Below, piece after piece: positions 11,469 through 20,355 of a stretch of DNA of 64,000 nt; positions within the stretch are counted from its first letter, which is position 1; each line of letters starts with the position of its first letter. Location: NCBI RefSeq assembly GCF_003851545.1, contig NZ_BHVX01000010.1, positions 1 through 64,000 of the forward strand, in the 5' to 3' direction. A program made the translations under genes and the position numbers. The stretch comes from Ralstonia sp. SET104 (GTDB lineage: Bacteria > Pseudomonadota > Gammaproteobacteria > Burkholderiales > Burkholderiaceae). The notes beneath the pieces are model-generated. The model saw only the letters and a list, made by a program, of their open reading frames with translations. It was not told where the DNA came from and did no database searches.

Positions 11469-12002
11469 ATGCGGACCCTGTCTGATCATCTTTCCAACTA
11501 CGCCGCCTATCACCAGGACGGCCGCAATATCGCCACGCATTTCGTCGGCATTCCGGCGATTGTGCTGGCGGTAGCGGTGCTGCTGTCTCGGCCTGTGCTG
11601 GCAGACCTGTCGAGCGTGGCCGTGACGCCCGCGTTGATTGCGCTAGCGCTAACGACGCTGTTTTACCTGCGTCTGGATGCGATGTTCGGCGTGGTGATGT
11701 TCGCACTCATCGGCGTGTGTGTATGGGCGGGTAACCGTGTGGCCGCGCATTCAACGGCGGCTTGGTTGTCAGTGGGCATTGGCCTGTTTGTGATCGGCTG
11801 GATCATCCAGTTTGTCGGCCATTATTACGAAGGGCGCAAACCGGCGTTTGTCGACGATCTGGCGGGTTTGGTGATCGGGCCGTTGTTCCTGGTCGCGGAA
11901 ACAGCGTTTGCTCTGGGTTTGCGAACAAAGCTGCGCGACGAGGTGATCAGCCGCTCGCGCGCGATGCGTGCCTCGATGGGGAGCAAGCACGCTACCGCCT
12001 GA
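11469..12002 (+). CDS. Mpo1-like (DUF962) membrane protein
   Basis: 177 residues with about four membrane segments. The N-terminal YAAYHQDGRNIATHFVGIPAIV contains the conserved His near the start of the first helix, and FVGHYYEGRKPAFVDD carries the second His group; both are signatures of the DUF962/Mpo1 family. Yeast Mpo1 is an Fe(II)-dependent dioxygenase acting on 2-hydroxy fatty acids, and the bacterial members are uncharacterised. A GGAGA ribosome site precedes the ATG. Confidence 0.85.
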   Translation: MRTLSDHLSNYAAYHQDGRNIATHFVGIPAIVLAVAVLLSRPVLADLSSVAVTPALIALALTTLFYLRLDAMFGVVMFALIGVCVWAGNRVAAHSTAAWLSVGIGLFVIGWIIQFVGHYYEGRKPAFVDDLAGLVIGPLFLVAETAFALGLRTKLRDEVISRSRAMRASMGSKHATA

Positions 12003-12017
12003 GCGTATCGCTTGCGC

Positions 12018-12845
12018 TTATTTTCTTTCGAATTGCGTGGCCGGTTGAAAGAGCGGCGCGCGGTTCTGCATCCCAGCCAACACCGCCTCGCGCTGGTTCG
12101 CCCCGCCGATCAGCCGGTCTTGCTCGACCGACTCGGCCAGCAGAATGGCCGCAGTGTCGCCATCTTGCACCACACGCATCAGGCGCTTGCCGGCGCGAAT
12201 GGCGTCTGGGCTTTTTTGCGCGATGTCACGCGCAGCCGCCAGTGCCGCTGCGCGTGGATCGTCCACTACGTGTGTCGCCAGGCCCAGGGCGCAGGCTTCT
12301 TCGCCGTTGATGACGCGGCCGCTGTAGATCAGCTCGCGCAACTGGTCCGGGCGCACCAGGCCGCGCGTGAGCGCCATGCCGCCCATGTCGGGCACCAGCC
12401 CCCATTTGATTTCCATGACAGACAGGCGCGTGTCGGCGCTCACGTAGCGCACGTCTGCGCCCAGCGCGATCTGCAACCCGCCGCCGTAGGCAACGCCATG
12501 CACTGCGGCCAGCACCGGTACCGGCAGATCGCGCCATACCGTGCAGGCGTACTGCGGCAGATTGGCGACGCCATGCGTGCGCTTGGCGAGACGGCCGGCG
12601 CTGATATCTGCGTTGGCGTCGTGGTTGCCCAAGCTGGCCATGCTGCCCATGTCCAGCCCTGCGCAGAAGGCGCGCCCCTCACCGGACAGCACCACGGCGC
12701 GCAGGTCTGCTTCGTTCATCAGGCGCTGCCCAATGGTGACGAGCGCCTCGAACATGGTCGGGTCGATGGCGTTCATCTTCTCGGGGCGGTTGAGCCGGAC
12801 TTCGGCCACGCCAGCGTTGATGCTGAGCAGGATGCGATCAGTCAT
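12018..12845 (-). CDS. Enoyl-CoA hydratase/isomerase (crotonase family)
   Basis: 275 residues; start at 12845 (MTDRILLSINAGVAEVRLNRPEKMNAID). The crotonase fold is clear: the first oxyanion-hole region (LSGEGRAFCAGLDMGSM) and the second (VHGVAYGGGLQIALGADVRYV). It has an Asp/Glu-poor active-site loop and a Trp-containing IKWGLVPDMGG stretch, so hydratase versus isomerase activity cannot be decided. The ferredoxin gene lies 20 bp upstream in the same direction, suggesting co-transcription. Confidence 0.9.
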   Translation of the reverse strand: MTDRILLSINAGVAEVRLNRPEKMNAIDPTMFEALVTIGQRLMNEADLRAVVLSGEGRAFCAGLDMGSMASLGNHDANADISAGRLAKRTHGVANLPQYACTVWRDLPVPVLAAVHGVAYGGGLQIALGADVRYVSADTRLSVMEIKWGLVPDMGGMALTRGLVRPDQLRELIYSGRVINGEEACALGLATHVVDDPRAAALAAARDIAQKSPDAIRAGKRLMRVVQDGDTAAILLAESVEQDRLIGGANQREAVLAGMQNRAPLFQPATQFERK

Positions 12846-12865
12846 GGGGAGCGTTGTCCTCGGAT

Positions 12866-13204
12866 TTATTCGGGGGCGATGACCAATGCGTTGCGCTTGT
12901 CCTTTACCTGCGCCCAGCGAGCATGGTCGACCAGTGGCGGTTGCACTTTGGTCAGGCGCGGCCAGTCGGCGCGGCGTGAGAGCTGCGCGTTCAAGGCGAT
13001 GAAGTCTTGCTGATCGGCCGGCACTTCGGCTGCCGGATAAATTGCGCCCACCGGGCATTCCGGCACGCAGATCGAGCAGTCGATGCATTCATCCGGATCG
13101 ATCACCAGGAAGTTCGGGCCAGCGTGGAAGCAGTCCATGGGGCAGACCGCCACGCAATCGGTGTATTTGCACTGGATGCAGGATTCGGTGACGACATAGG
13201 GCAT
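12866..13204 (-). CDS. fdxA: 7Fe ferredoxin FdxA
   Basis: 112 residues. Cysteines at 9, 12, 17, 21 and 25 and the CIDCSICVPECP block at 40-51 give the arrangement of seven-iron ferredoxins with one [3Fe-4S] and one [4Fe-4S] cluster. The long C-terminal extension (about 55 residues) is usual for proteobacterial FdxA. It carries electrons at low potential in the cytoplasm; the partner is not evident here, although the downstream hydratase is probably on the same mRNA. Confidence 0.93.
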   Translation of the reverse strand: MPYVVTESCIQCKYTDCVAVCPMDCFHAGPNFLVIDPDECIDCSICVPECPVGAIYPAAEVPADQQDFIALNAQLSRRADWPRLTKVQPPLVDHARWAQVKDKRNALVIAPE

Positions 13205-13247
13205 AACGGCGCGGGGTGTTCAAAATCTGTTCAAAACGCGTTCGAAA

Positions 13248-13436
13248 TTATGCCGCATCGATCTGAACTCTGACAGGGGGCAGTCCGCGCGAGTCTGCAT
13301 GCAATGCGGCCATCTCGTCCGAGGTGTGGCCGAGCAAAGCTTTTGTGTCTATATGCCCTTGTTTGAGGCAGCTATAGCTGAGCTGCCAGTTCCGGATGGT
13401 TGAGCGGTCCTGGCCGGAAATGAGAGCTAAGAGCAT
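13248..13436 (-). pseudogene. C-terminal remnant of a tyrosine recombinase
   Basis: A 62-residue frame whose last 40 residues (IDTKALLGHTSDEM, then ADSRG and PPVRV) match the tail of phage-type integrases of the LLGH...M...LY..SRG type. The catalytic tyrosine position reads His (AALHADSRG) and the Arg-His-Arg portion of the domain is absent, so it cannot be active. It lies between the ferredoxin and the MFS gene and marks a past integration event. Confidence 0.65.
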
Positions 13437-13891
13437 GGCGGTTTGCAGCCATAAGGCGACCTCGGGTGCGCATTTGTATATGGATCAAAACGCATCGAGC
13501 GTCATGTGCCAGCGCAACCGACTTGCTGAACATGCGGACCTTTGCCAGTTTTTAACAGCATCCCTAACGTGAACGGCAATCCGACGCGTCTCTTGTGATA
13601 TGGCGAGAAATTATTGAATGGTGCTGTGTTGTAGTCCGCGCCATTGCTTGATGATGATCTGCCCCAACAGCGAACGCCGACGTCGTTATAATTTAATAAC
13701 TCTAGTCGCTACCTGACTTGGCAAAGAAGTGGAACTGGCGATGCTTGGCGCAGGAGCTTTCTGCAACGTCCATTGCTTTTCACCGACACGGTTTCTTGTC
13801 GGAAGCGGGATTCTTTTGGCAACAAGCATCTGTCTTTGCATCGAGAGCAAGGATTGTCATCGGGGTTTGCCTTCATTGAAGGTTCTAAAGG
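13437..13891. other. Intergenic region with possible MFS promoter
   Basis: About 450 bp without a gene. It is AT-richer than the surroundings. A TATAAT hexamer at 13687-13692 would fit the -10 of the MFS gene, though I see no good -35 at the right spacing. No tRNA or obvious attachment site was seen next to the integrase remnant. Confidence 0.45.
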
Positions 13892-13903
13892 TTGTTCTTC
13901 CCA

Positions 13904-15418
13904 ATGCAACACAGGCCATTGCTGAGCAGCCATCCGGAGTTGTCTGCGGTGCGCGTCTATCTCATCGGACTCGCGCTCGGTTGCTCCACGGGCGTCGATT
14001 TCTGGGCGAGCGCCATGATGGGTGTCGCCGGCACCCATATTCGTGGCGGCGTGCACGCCTCGCCCGAAGACTTTCTCTGGGCCATGACGTCATATGCGGC
14101 GGCGGCAGTGGTGGCGAACCTTATGCTGCGCCGCCTCGCGCACGACATCAGCTACCGCGGCTTCACCGTGACTGGCTTGGCGATTGCCGCCGCAGGCGCC
14201 GTACTTTGCGCCTTGAGTCGTAATCCGCTCGAATTGGCTCTTGCGCGCGCTGTCCAAGGGTTCGGAGCTGGCGGCTTGTTTGCTGCCTCACGCATTATCA
14301 TCCAACTTGTTGCGGCCCGGCAGGAGCGGCTCCCTCTGTTTATCGGGTTCAACGCGGGTAGCATGGGGCTGCCAGCGGCGGCGCCGTGGATCACCGCACA
14401 ACTGGTAGAGAACGCAGACTGGCAGATGATCTTCGTTGTCCAAGCGGCGATCGCCCTGGTGACGCTGGTTTTTGTCTTAACCACGTATCCGCCACGGTTG
14501 ACCGCCACACTATCGCCTTGGGATGTTGAGTACCACGCGATGGACTGGGCCACCGTGATCCTGTTTGGCGCCGGCGCCCTGGTTCTGTTGCACGGATTGG
14601 GCGATCTACGGTTTTACGAGCTGGCCAGTTCCCCCTCGGTGGCGCTGACTCCGATCATTGGGGTCATGCTCTTTGTTCTGGGTTTCTTCTATTTATTCCG
14701 CCATCCGGACCCGTGGCTCAATCCAATGCTGTTGCTGGGCCGCCGTTTTTTAGTCGGACTCGCTTTCTACGCACTCTATTATTTCCTGAGCGGCCTGTGG
14801 ACCTATGTCATTTCGACGATGCTACAGAGCGGACTCGGGTTCACGTTCCAAACTACGGGCACGGTCTTGAGCGCCACCTCGTTACTGGGGTTTGGCGCAG
14901 CCGCCATATTTACCATCTGGGGTACAGCATTGCCCGGTGCGCGCCGCTATATCGCGCTCGGCTATCTGATCTTTGCCTTCGCGGCCTGGCTGCTCGCGCA
15001 GCGGATGATGCCAGGCGCGTCGATCGCGGTCATCTTACCGGTGCTTGCCCTGCAAAGCTTGACGCTGCCGTTCATCCTGATGCTTGTGGCGGGGCTGACA
15101 TGGGCCGAATTCACAGTGGAAGATTTCGCCCATGGCTACCAATTCAAGAACGTAGTGCGGCAGATCGCGTCGGCTGCGGGAACAGGGATGGCAAGCCTCT
15201 GGCTGCAATATGAGCAGGTCATGGCGCGCACGCATCTAGTGGCGAAGGTTACGCCCTACGATTTAAAGGGGGTAATCGAGCCCTCAGAGTTGGTGCGCTT
15301 GTCACGATTGATCGATCAGCAAGCAACGCTGATCGGCACTGGCAACCTGTTGGCGCTCCTCGCATTCGCCTGCGCGGTGATTGCCATGGTTGCAGGACTG
15401 CAGCGCGTCTTGAAGTAG
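13904..15418 (+). CDS. MFS transporter, 14-helix (DHA2/EmrB-like)
   Basis: 504 residues from the ATG at 13904; a TTG at 13892 is an alternative start 12 bp upstream. There are about 14 hydrophobic segments. Loop motifs typical of drug:H+ antiporters appear (LMLRRLAHDISYRGF after helix 2; ALARAVQGFGAGG, the motif C-like region). The substrate is unknown and no membrane-fusion partner is adjacent. The gene sits between an integrase remnant and an oxidoreductase remnant, so it may have been acquired. Confidence 0.82.
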   Translation: MQHRPLLSSHPELSAVRVYLIGLALGCSTGVDFWASAMMGVAGTHIRGGVHASPEDFLWAMTSYAAAAVVANLMLRRLAHDISYRGFTVTGLAIAAAGAVLCALSRNPLELALARAVQGFGAGGLFAASRIIIQLVAARQERLPLFIGFNAGSMGLPAAAPWITAQLVENADWQMIFVVQAAIALVTLVFVLTTYPPRLTATLSPWDVEYHAMDWATVILFGAGALVLLHGLGDLRFYELASSPSVALTPIIGVMLFVLGFFYLFRHPDPWLNPMLLLGRRFLVGLAFYALYYFLSGLWTYVISTMLQSGLGFTFQTTGTVLSATSLLGFGAAAIFTIWGTALPGARRYIALGYLIFAFAAWLLAQRMMPGASIAVILPVLALQSLTLPFILMLVAGLTWAEFTVEDFAHGYQFKNVVRQIASAAGTGMASLWLQYEQVMARTHLVAKVTPYDLKGVIEPSELVRLSRLIDQQATLIGTGNLLALLAFACAVIAMVAGLQRVLK

Positions 15419-15484
15419 TTCGCGCGATCGGTGGTTCGCACACTGCGTATCGCCGGCCCCCTCCGACACGGGATACGCGTGGCG

Positions 15485-15634
15485 TTACGACGCAGGCTTC
15501 GTACCACCTTGCGTTGCAAGGATGTGTGCCACCGTGCGCAGCGCAACGGCAAGGCCGTTTTCGGTGGAATTGCAGGTGCCGGCTGTGGGTAAGACGCCCG
15601 TGCTGGCAAAGTACAGATTCTCGTGATCGTGACT
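15485..15634 (-). pseudogene. C-terminal remnant of a GMC oxidoreductase
   Basis: A 49-codon tail (HDHENLYFASTGVLPTAGT, then NSTENGLAVALRTVAHIL) ending in TAA at 15485 matches the FAD-binding C-terminus of GMC-type oxidoreductases. It has no in-frame upstream sequence of the family and no start, so only the end of the gene survives. Its strand is that of the GH3 gene and it lies downstream of that gene's terminator. Confidence 0.6.
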
Positions 15635-15753
15635 CCAGCCTCCTCCGCTGAGCGCGCGGCCACGCCGCCGTTGAACTGCGCGTGCCAGTCGTCGGGCAAT
15701 GCTGGGCGGTCTGCTGTTCGCCTATATCGTCTCGCAGAGGAGGCGAAAGAAAA

Positions 15754-15777
15754 ACGCCACGATGCAAATCGTGGCGT
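15754..15777 (-). terminator. Rho-independent terminator of the GH3 gene
   Basis: A perfect 10-bp stem (ACGCCACGAT / ATCGTGGCGT) with a GCAA loop, followed on the minus strand by a T-rich run (TTTTTCTTT). It lies 73 bp past the GH3 stop codon. Confidence 0.85.
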
Positions 15778-15849
15778 CAAGGAGGAGACAGCTTTGCAAT
15801 TAGGCGTTGCGTGATTGATGTCAGCAGTCTTTGTTGAAACCTTTCCAGC

Positions 15850-18252
15850 TTATTGTGTGATCGTGCCGGCCAGCGTCAGCTTTCTGGACGAATTCCCGAC
15901 AAATACAGAAGACGCGCCGCTCGCGGGTTTCCAGAGTTGTGCGTCCTTGTCCCACGTGCTCAAAGGATGGTTGCTCGCATTCGGGTCGATCGTGATCGAC
16001 ACGGTTTTTGACGCACCCGCATCGAGCCAGACTTTCTGGAAGCCGATCAAGCGCTTCGGAGGCTCTCCGGTCGCGGACGGCAATGCAACGTACACCTGCG
16101 GTACTTCGGCGCCTCGCAGCTTGCCAGTATTCGTTACGACAGCCGTGACGTTGTACGTACCGTTCGCCCCAGGTGAGACCGTGGCATTCGTGATCGTGAA
16201 GCTGGTGTATGACAGCCCGAAGCCAAATTCGAAGGCAGGATTCTTGTTCATGGCGTCATACCAGCGGTACCCCATGTTCAGTCCTTCCGAATAGGAGACC
16301 GTCGGGACGCCGTTGATTGCGACGCCGGGGTACTGCACTGCCGAGATCGCATCCATGAAACCTTGTCCGGCTTGCGGAATGGTTACGGGCAGTTTGCCGG
16401 AGGGGTTGGTTACGCCAAAGAGCAGGTCCGCGACGATATGCCCGTCTTCCTGGCCAGGGAACCACGCTTCAAGAATGGCGGCAGGGGCAGACGTGCCGCC
16501 CGTCAGGAGCGATGGATCAAGCGATTCGGCCGCGTTGTCCTTGAGAACCAGAACCGTGTTCTTGTTTGCCGCGACGATGCTCTGAACCATTGCGAAGGTA
16601 TTGCTGCTCTTAACCGTGCTGGTCGTGGTCAGCTTGTTGGCTTTCGGGCCATACCAATCCAGCGTATTCAGATATTTTCCCGGATCCAGAGTCAAGCCCG
16701 TGCTGTCCGTGAACGTTGTCTGGTCCGCACCTTCTTCAGCGATCGCGCCGGCCATCACGATCACAGCATCGGCGCCAGCCGCCGTCGATTGCACCTGGGC
16801 AAAACTGACCGATACACCGTCGATGGTTGCATTGACATTGGCATCGTCGACCAGGGCGAGATGCACTTTTGCCCCCGAATTTCCAAGGCTCGTCAGCACG
16901 TCTTGAATGCCTTGCACCGGCGACACCGTGTAGAACGGGACCACATCGGAACTGCCGCCACCAGCCCCCATCACTTGGCCCACGGTACTTCCGCCGGCCA
17001 CGGCCTGCTGCGCATAAACCTGGGAGGCTTTTCCGATCACCACCACGTTTTGCACCGACTTGCTCAATGGCAGCACGCCATTGTTCTGCAGCAGCACGGC
17101 AGATTGCTCGCCAATTGTCTTGGCGCTTGCGCCGCCGGCGGCTTTATCGATCGGGGTCTGTACCAGTGGCCGATCAAAGATGCCTGCCTTGAACATTTGC
17201 GTGTATCGCCGTGTCAACGCAGTGTTCATATCGGATTCCTTGATCTGCCCGGCCGCGAGTGCCGCGTTGAGTTTGTCCGATGTCCACCACGTCGTCACGC
17301 CCGGGATGTTCACGCCAGGCATCTCGTGGTCCATGCCAGCGAGCATCGTCGCGGCAGTGCTATGCGCAGCAAAAAAGTCGGACTGCACGTAGCCTTTGAA
17401 ACCCCATTGGTCGCGCAGGATCGTGGTGAGAATCTGCTTGTTCTCGCACATCGAGAGCCCGTTGACGGCGTTGTACGAGCACATGGCTGCGCCAACCTGG
17501 CCGTCCTTGACCGCCATTTCAAACGGCAGCAGATAGAGTTCATGCAAAGTGCGGTCGTCGATGTTCTCCTGAATCGTCATGCGATTCGTTTCCTGTTCGT
17601 TCGCGACCAGGTGCTTCGCCATCGCGATCATCCCGTGCGACTGCACGGCCTGGATTTCCGCGGTCGCCATGGCACCCGCCAGATAGGGGTCTTCGCCCAT
17701 GTACTCGAAATTTCGACCGCCAACCGGCAATCTGGCCAGGTTAACGCCAGGTGCCTCGAAAACGTGAAGCGCGAGATTGTTGCCTTCCGTTCCGATGACA
17801 TTGCCAAACTGAGTTGCCACACCAGGGTCGAAAGAGGCCGAAACCGCAATTGCGGACGGCAATGCAGTGGCCTTCGCTGAACTCGGATCGGTGAACGCTG
17901 CGAAGCCGCCTGCGGTGGATGTGGATACGCAGTCGTTTTGGCCGATGCCAACCGGACCGTTCGTGATGCGCAGCGTCGGAATGTGATATTTGGGCAATCC
18001 AGGAACGTGACGGGCTCCATAGCATTGGGGGAGTTCGGCAATGACTCCGGGTGCACCGACGAGCTGCTCTTCCTTGTCGGCCAGGGCCATTGCCGCCACC
18101 AGCAGGGCGGCGCGCTGCTCCGGTGCGAGCGCGGTATTCATCCATGCGTCAGTCGAGGCGGTCGTGCTATCCGAGCCGCCGCCGCATGCGGCCACAAATA
18201 TTGCGATGCCAGCGGCAATCGCTGTTCGCTTATTCAAAGAAAATCTTTTCAT
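15850..18252 (-). CDS. GH3 beta-glucosidase, lipoprotein
   Basis: 800 residues; start at 18252 with an AGGAG site 8 bp upstream, although the frame is open 50 codons further. The N-terminus is a lipoprotein signal (AAGIAIFVAAC) followed by GGGSDSTTAST, so the enzyme should be anchored in the outer or inner membrane facing the periplasm. The GH3 N-domain contains the nucleophile motif SDFFAAH, where the Asp attacks the glycosidic bond. Later come the GH3 C-domain and a fibronectin-III-like tail (RLIGFQKVWLDAGASKTVSI). It is likely to release terminal glucose or a related sugar from oligosaccharides. A strong terminator follows. Confidence 0.93.
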   Translation of the reverse strand: MKRFSLNKRTAIAAGIAIFVAACGGGSDSTTASTDAWMNTALAPEQRAALLVAAMALADKEEQLVGAPGVIAELPQCYGARHVPGLPKYHIPTLRITNGPVGIGQNDCVSTSTAGGFAAFTDPSSAKATALPSAIAVSASFDPGVATQFGNVIGTEGNNLALHVFEAPGVNLARLPVGGRNFEYMGEDPYLAGAMATAEIQAVQSHGMIAMAKHLVANEQETNRMTIQENIDDRTLHELYLLPFEMAVKDGQVGAAMCSYNAVNGLSMCENKQILTTILRDQWGFKGYVQSDFFAAHSTAATMLAGMDHEMPGVNIPGVTTWWTSDKLNAALAAGQIKESDMNTALTRRYTQMFKAGIFDRPLVQTPIDKAAGGASAKTIGEQSAVLLQNNGVLPLSKSVQNVVVIGKASQVYAQQAVAGGSTVGQVMGAGGGSSDVVPFYTVSPVQGIQDVLTSLGNSGAKVHLALVDDANVNATIDGVSVSFAQVQSTAAGADAVIVMAGAIAEEGADQTTFTDSTGLTLDPGKYLNTLDWYGPKANKLTTTSTVKSSNTFAMVQSIVAANKNTVLVLKDNAAESLDPSLLTGGTSAPAAILEAWFPGQEDGHIVADLLFGVTNPSGKLPVTIPQAGQGFMDAISAVQYPGVAINGVPTVSYSEGLNMGYRWYDAMNKNPAFEFGFGLSYTSFTITNATVSPGANGTYNVTAVVTNTGKLRGAEVPQVYVALPSATGEPPKRLIGFQKVWLDAGASKTVSITIDPNASNHPLSTWDKDAQLWKPASGASSVFVGNSSRKLTLAGTITQ

Positions 18253-18536
18253 AGTCTCACTCCTCTTTTGGTGGTGGTTGCCGATTGCGATTGAATGGTG
18301 CGTTGTTGTATCAATCCAGGAGCAGTACCGCGGGCTTGGCGCGCGCCGAAAGCGCGGGTTGATCGCTTGCTGCCTGATTGTTCGCATCGGATTCACCGCC
18401 ACCGCAAGCGGTGATGCCCAGCGCCACGCCTAAGGCTGAACCCCAAAGCGCCAGGGGCTTGCCGATTTTCTTGCTCATGCTTCCGTCTCCTCTGCGGGGT
18501 GGTTGTTGCTGATTGCGGTTGAATGGCGCGCTTATT
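18253..18536 (-). repeat. Duplicated leader in front of two lipoprotein genes
   Basis: About 55 bp upstream of the GH3 start (18253-18310) and about 55 bp upstream of the small lipoprotein start (18479-18536) align with roughly three quarters identity by eye. Shared stretches include CTCCTCT, GTGGTTG, GATTGCG and TTGAATGG on the plus strand. Each copy contains an AGAGGAG ribosome site. It looks like an old tandem duplication. Confidence 0.6.
18311..18478 (-). CDS. Small lipoprotein, probably truncated
   Basis: 55 codons from the ATG at 18478, which has AGAGGAG 8 bp upstream. It encodes a clear lipoprotein signal (ALGVALGITAC followed by GGGESD) and about 30 further residues ending in AKPAVLLLD before TGA. 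The N-terminus and leader resemble those of the GH3 gene that follows on the same strand. It could be a genuine small lipoprotein, but ending exactly where the second copy of the leader begins suggests it is the 5' end of a gene whose body was deleted between the two leaders. Confidence 0.55.
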   Translation of the reverse strand: MSKKIGKPLALWGSALGVALGITACGGGESDANNQAASDQPALSARAKPAVLLLD

Positions 18537-18750
18537 CAAGGCGGGCGCTCTCGTGATCTCAATGCGTGGCCTGTGCCAATCACGTGCCTCGTGTCGAGCG
18601 GCGGGATGACACCCAATTGCATGTTTGGTCGCGTGGCGAAGGACCGATATTTCGAAATGCCGACCGGGCCTACTGTCGTGCATGAACCGTCTCCCGGTCC
18701 GGGCGCTGGTGTGCCTGTCACTCGGCGATGCATCCGGCCAGTGCGCTCCC

Positions 18751-18766
18751 TTGTCATACTATGACG
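18751..18766. promoter_or_regulatory. Palindrome, candidate hexuronate-regulator operator
   Basis: TTGTCATACTATGACG contains the perfect inverted repeat GTCATA-C-TATGAC. A FadR-type GntR protein is encoded nearby and such proteins bind short palindromes of this kind. The assignment is inferred from recurrence of similar sites in this locus. Confidence 0.45.
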
Positions 18767-18950
18767 TACGACTGATGGTAGTGATCAGACAACTTGAGGG
18801 CAAGCTCAAGGATCTAGGTGTATTCCATTAAATGGCTATAAGTACCGCGCTATACAGCCATTAGACTAGTTATAGCGGTTGTCGGTAAGGCGCTACGAGG
18901 CTGCGATTGGGTGAGTGTTGATGTTGCGTGATCGGATGTCAATATGTAGG

Positions 18951-18964
18951 ATGTCACATGACAT
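18951..18964. promoter_or_regulatory. Palindrome ATGTCA-CA-TGACAT upstream of porin
   Basis: A 6-bp inverted repeat with a 2-bp spacer, 74 bp upstream of the porin start. Its core GTCACATGAC differs by one base from the GTCATATGAC in front of the TRAP operon. An extra ATGTCA half-site lies at 18936-18941. Candidate operator, inferred. Confidence 0.5.
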
Positions 18965-19037
18965 GAGTGTGCGGAAAACACTGCGAAAAGGGTGTTGAGC
19001 CGAAGCTCGGTCCAATCTAAAACGACAGGAGGAGAAC

Positions 19038-20084
19038 TTGAAAAAGCAGATCACGACGTTTGCAGCATTCGGAGCGCTGGCGACTTGCGCGCATGCCGCA
19101 CCATCGGGTGTCAATCTGTATGGGTTGGTAGACACCACCATCCGATACAGCACGAATGAGAGCGCAGCAGGAAACAGCAAGCTGCAAATGACCGACGGCG
19201 TTCTGACTGGCAGCCGTTGGGGTATGTACGGTGCTGAGGACCTGGGCGGCAACTACCAAGCCATCTTTGTTCTGGAATCGGGCTTTGCCCCGGACACCGG
19301 CAACAGCTTGCAAGGGGGCAGGCTGTTTGGCCGCAAAGCCTACGTTGGTCTGCAGGGAGACTTTGGAACGATCACGCTGGGCCGCCAGTACACGGTCATT
19401 CACGAAGCGATCGCGAGTACCGATGTCATGGCGCTGGCGAACCTGGGGCTGGTGGGATTCCAGGGAGGTAATTACACCGGCGGCGTACGTCAGGACAACA
19501 TGCTCAAGTACACGGGCGTCTTTGGCGGATGGACTCTGGCAGCCCAGCACGCGTTTGGCGAGGTTGCGGGGAGCTTCACCAGGTCGTCGTCCACAGGGGG
19601 CAGCGTGACTTATGCCGATGGCCCCTTCAAGGTGGTTGGCGGCTATCAAGTCATCCGCAACACCACGACGTATTTCGTGCCGACCCCGAACAGCGATCAG
19701 AAGGTGTGGATGCTGGGCGGCACCTATAAGATCGGGCCGGCCACGCTCTTTGCAAATTACGTCAATAACCGTGTGGACGCCGCAGACTACCGGAACCAGA
19801 CGATTGACCTGGGTGTGAACTACGCAATCACGCAGGCAGTGTCACTGATGGCACTTGGCAACTACGATCGACTCCAGCATGCGGGGAACTCAGGCCGGCG
19901 TTTTACCGGCGCGGTGATGCTTGATTACGCTTTCAGCAAGCGCACCGATGTGTATATCGAGTCCGACTACACCAAGCTGAACGGCGCCTGGACCACGCTG
20001 GCTGGGCAATCCAATTTCACCACGCCATTCTTCGGGAATAGCACCCGGCTGGGTGTCATGGCAGGGCTGCGCCACAAGTTCTGA
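19038..20084 (+). CDS. Gram-negative porin (Burkholderia OmpC type)
   Basis: 348 residues starting with TTG at 19038, chosen because AGGAGGAG lies just upstream and because the signal peptide (MKKQITTFAAFGALATCAHA, cleaved before APSG) begins there. The mature protein opens with SGVNLYGLVDTTIRYSTN and ends GVMAGLRHKF with a terminal Phe, the hallmark of 16-strand outer-membrane porins. FGTITLGRQYTVIHEA marks the constriction-loop area. Position next to the sugar-acid lactonase and palindromes upstream suggest it admits uronic acids across the outer membrane; that role is inferred. Confidence 0.92.
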   Translation: MKKQITTFAAFGALATCAHAAPSGVNLYGLVDTTIRYSTNESAAGNSKLQMTDGVLTGSRWGMYGAEDLGGNYQAIFVLESGFAPDTGNSLQGGRLFGRKAYVGLQGDFGTITLGRQYTVIHEAIASTDVMALANLGLVGFQGGNYTGGVRQDNMLKYTGVFGGWTLAAQHAFGEVAGSFTRSSSTGGSVTYADGPFKVVGGYQVIRNTTTYFVPTPNSDQKVWMLGGTYKIGPATLFANYVNNRVDAADYRNQTIDLGVNYAITQAVSLMALGNYDRLQHAGNSGRRFTGAVMLDYAFSKRTDVYIESDYTKLNGAWTTLAGQSNFTTPFFGNSTRLGVMAGLRHKF

Positions 20085-20355
20085 GTCATGCTTGCGCTCG
20101 AGCCCGGCTGCCTGGTGGGGGCAGGGAGGGGGCGCATCCAGACAACATCCGCCATCTGAATGGATTTTGCGAGCCGCGACCTGGCGTCGTGGCTGTGCCA
20201 TCGTTGGGCTGCGTTGGGAGGGTGGGCCTGATCGGTTGGTTCACAATCCGCGAACATCCGCCTTCGGAGTCATCGTTGAATGGATTGGCCCACTGCGTGG
20301 CCAACCTTTCTATCGAAGGAGGCGTGTTTCAACAAGCACCCGAGCAGAAACAACT

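Larger units (their letters stand above)
18537..19037. other. Regulatory gap upstream of the porin gene
   Basis: About 500 bp without a convincing gene. It contains two short palindromes that may bind the GntR regulator (18751-18766 and 18951-18964). There is also an AT-rich block at about 18830-18880 with an imperfect inverted repeat (AATGGCTATA and TATACAGCCATT). The AGGAGGAG ribosome site of the porin ends it. Confidence 0.55.

Noticed and set aside
16363-17880. 505-codon open frame antisense to the GH3 gene
   Set aside because: Shadow of a high-GC coding strand; the composition is Arg/His-rich without domains.
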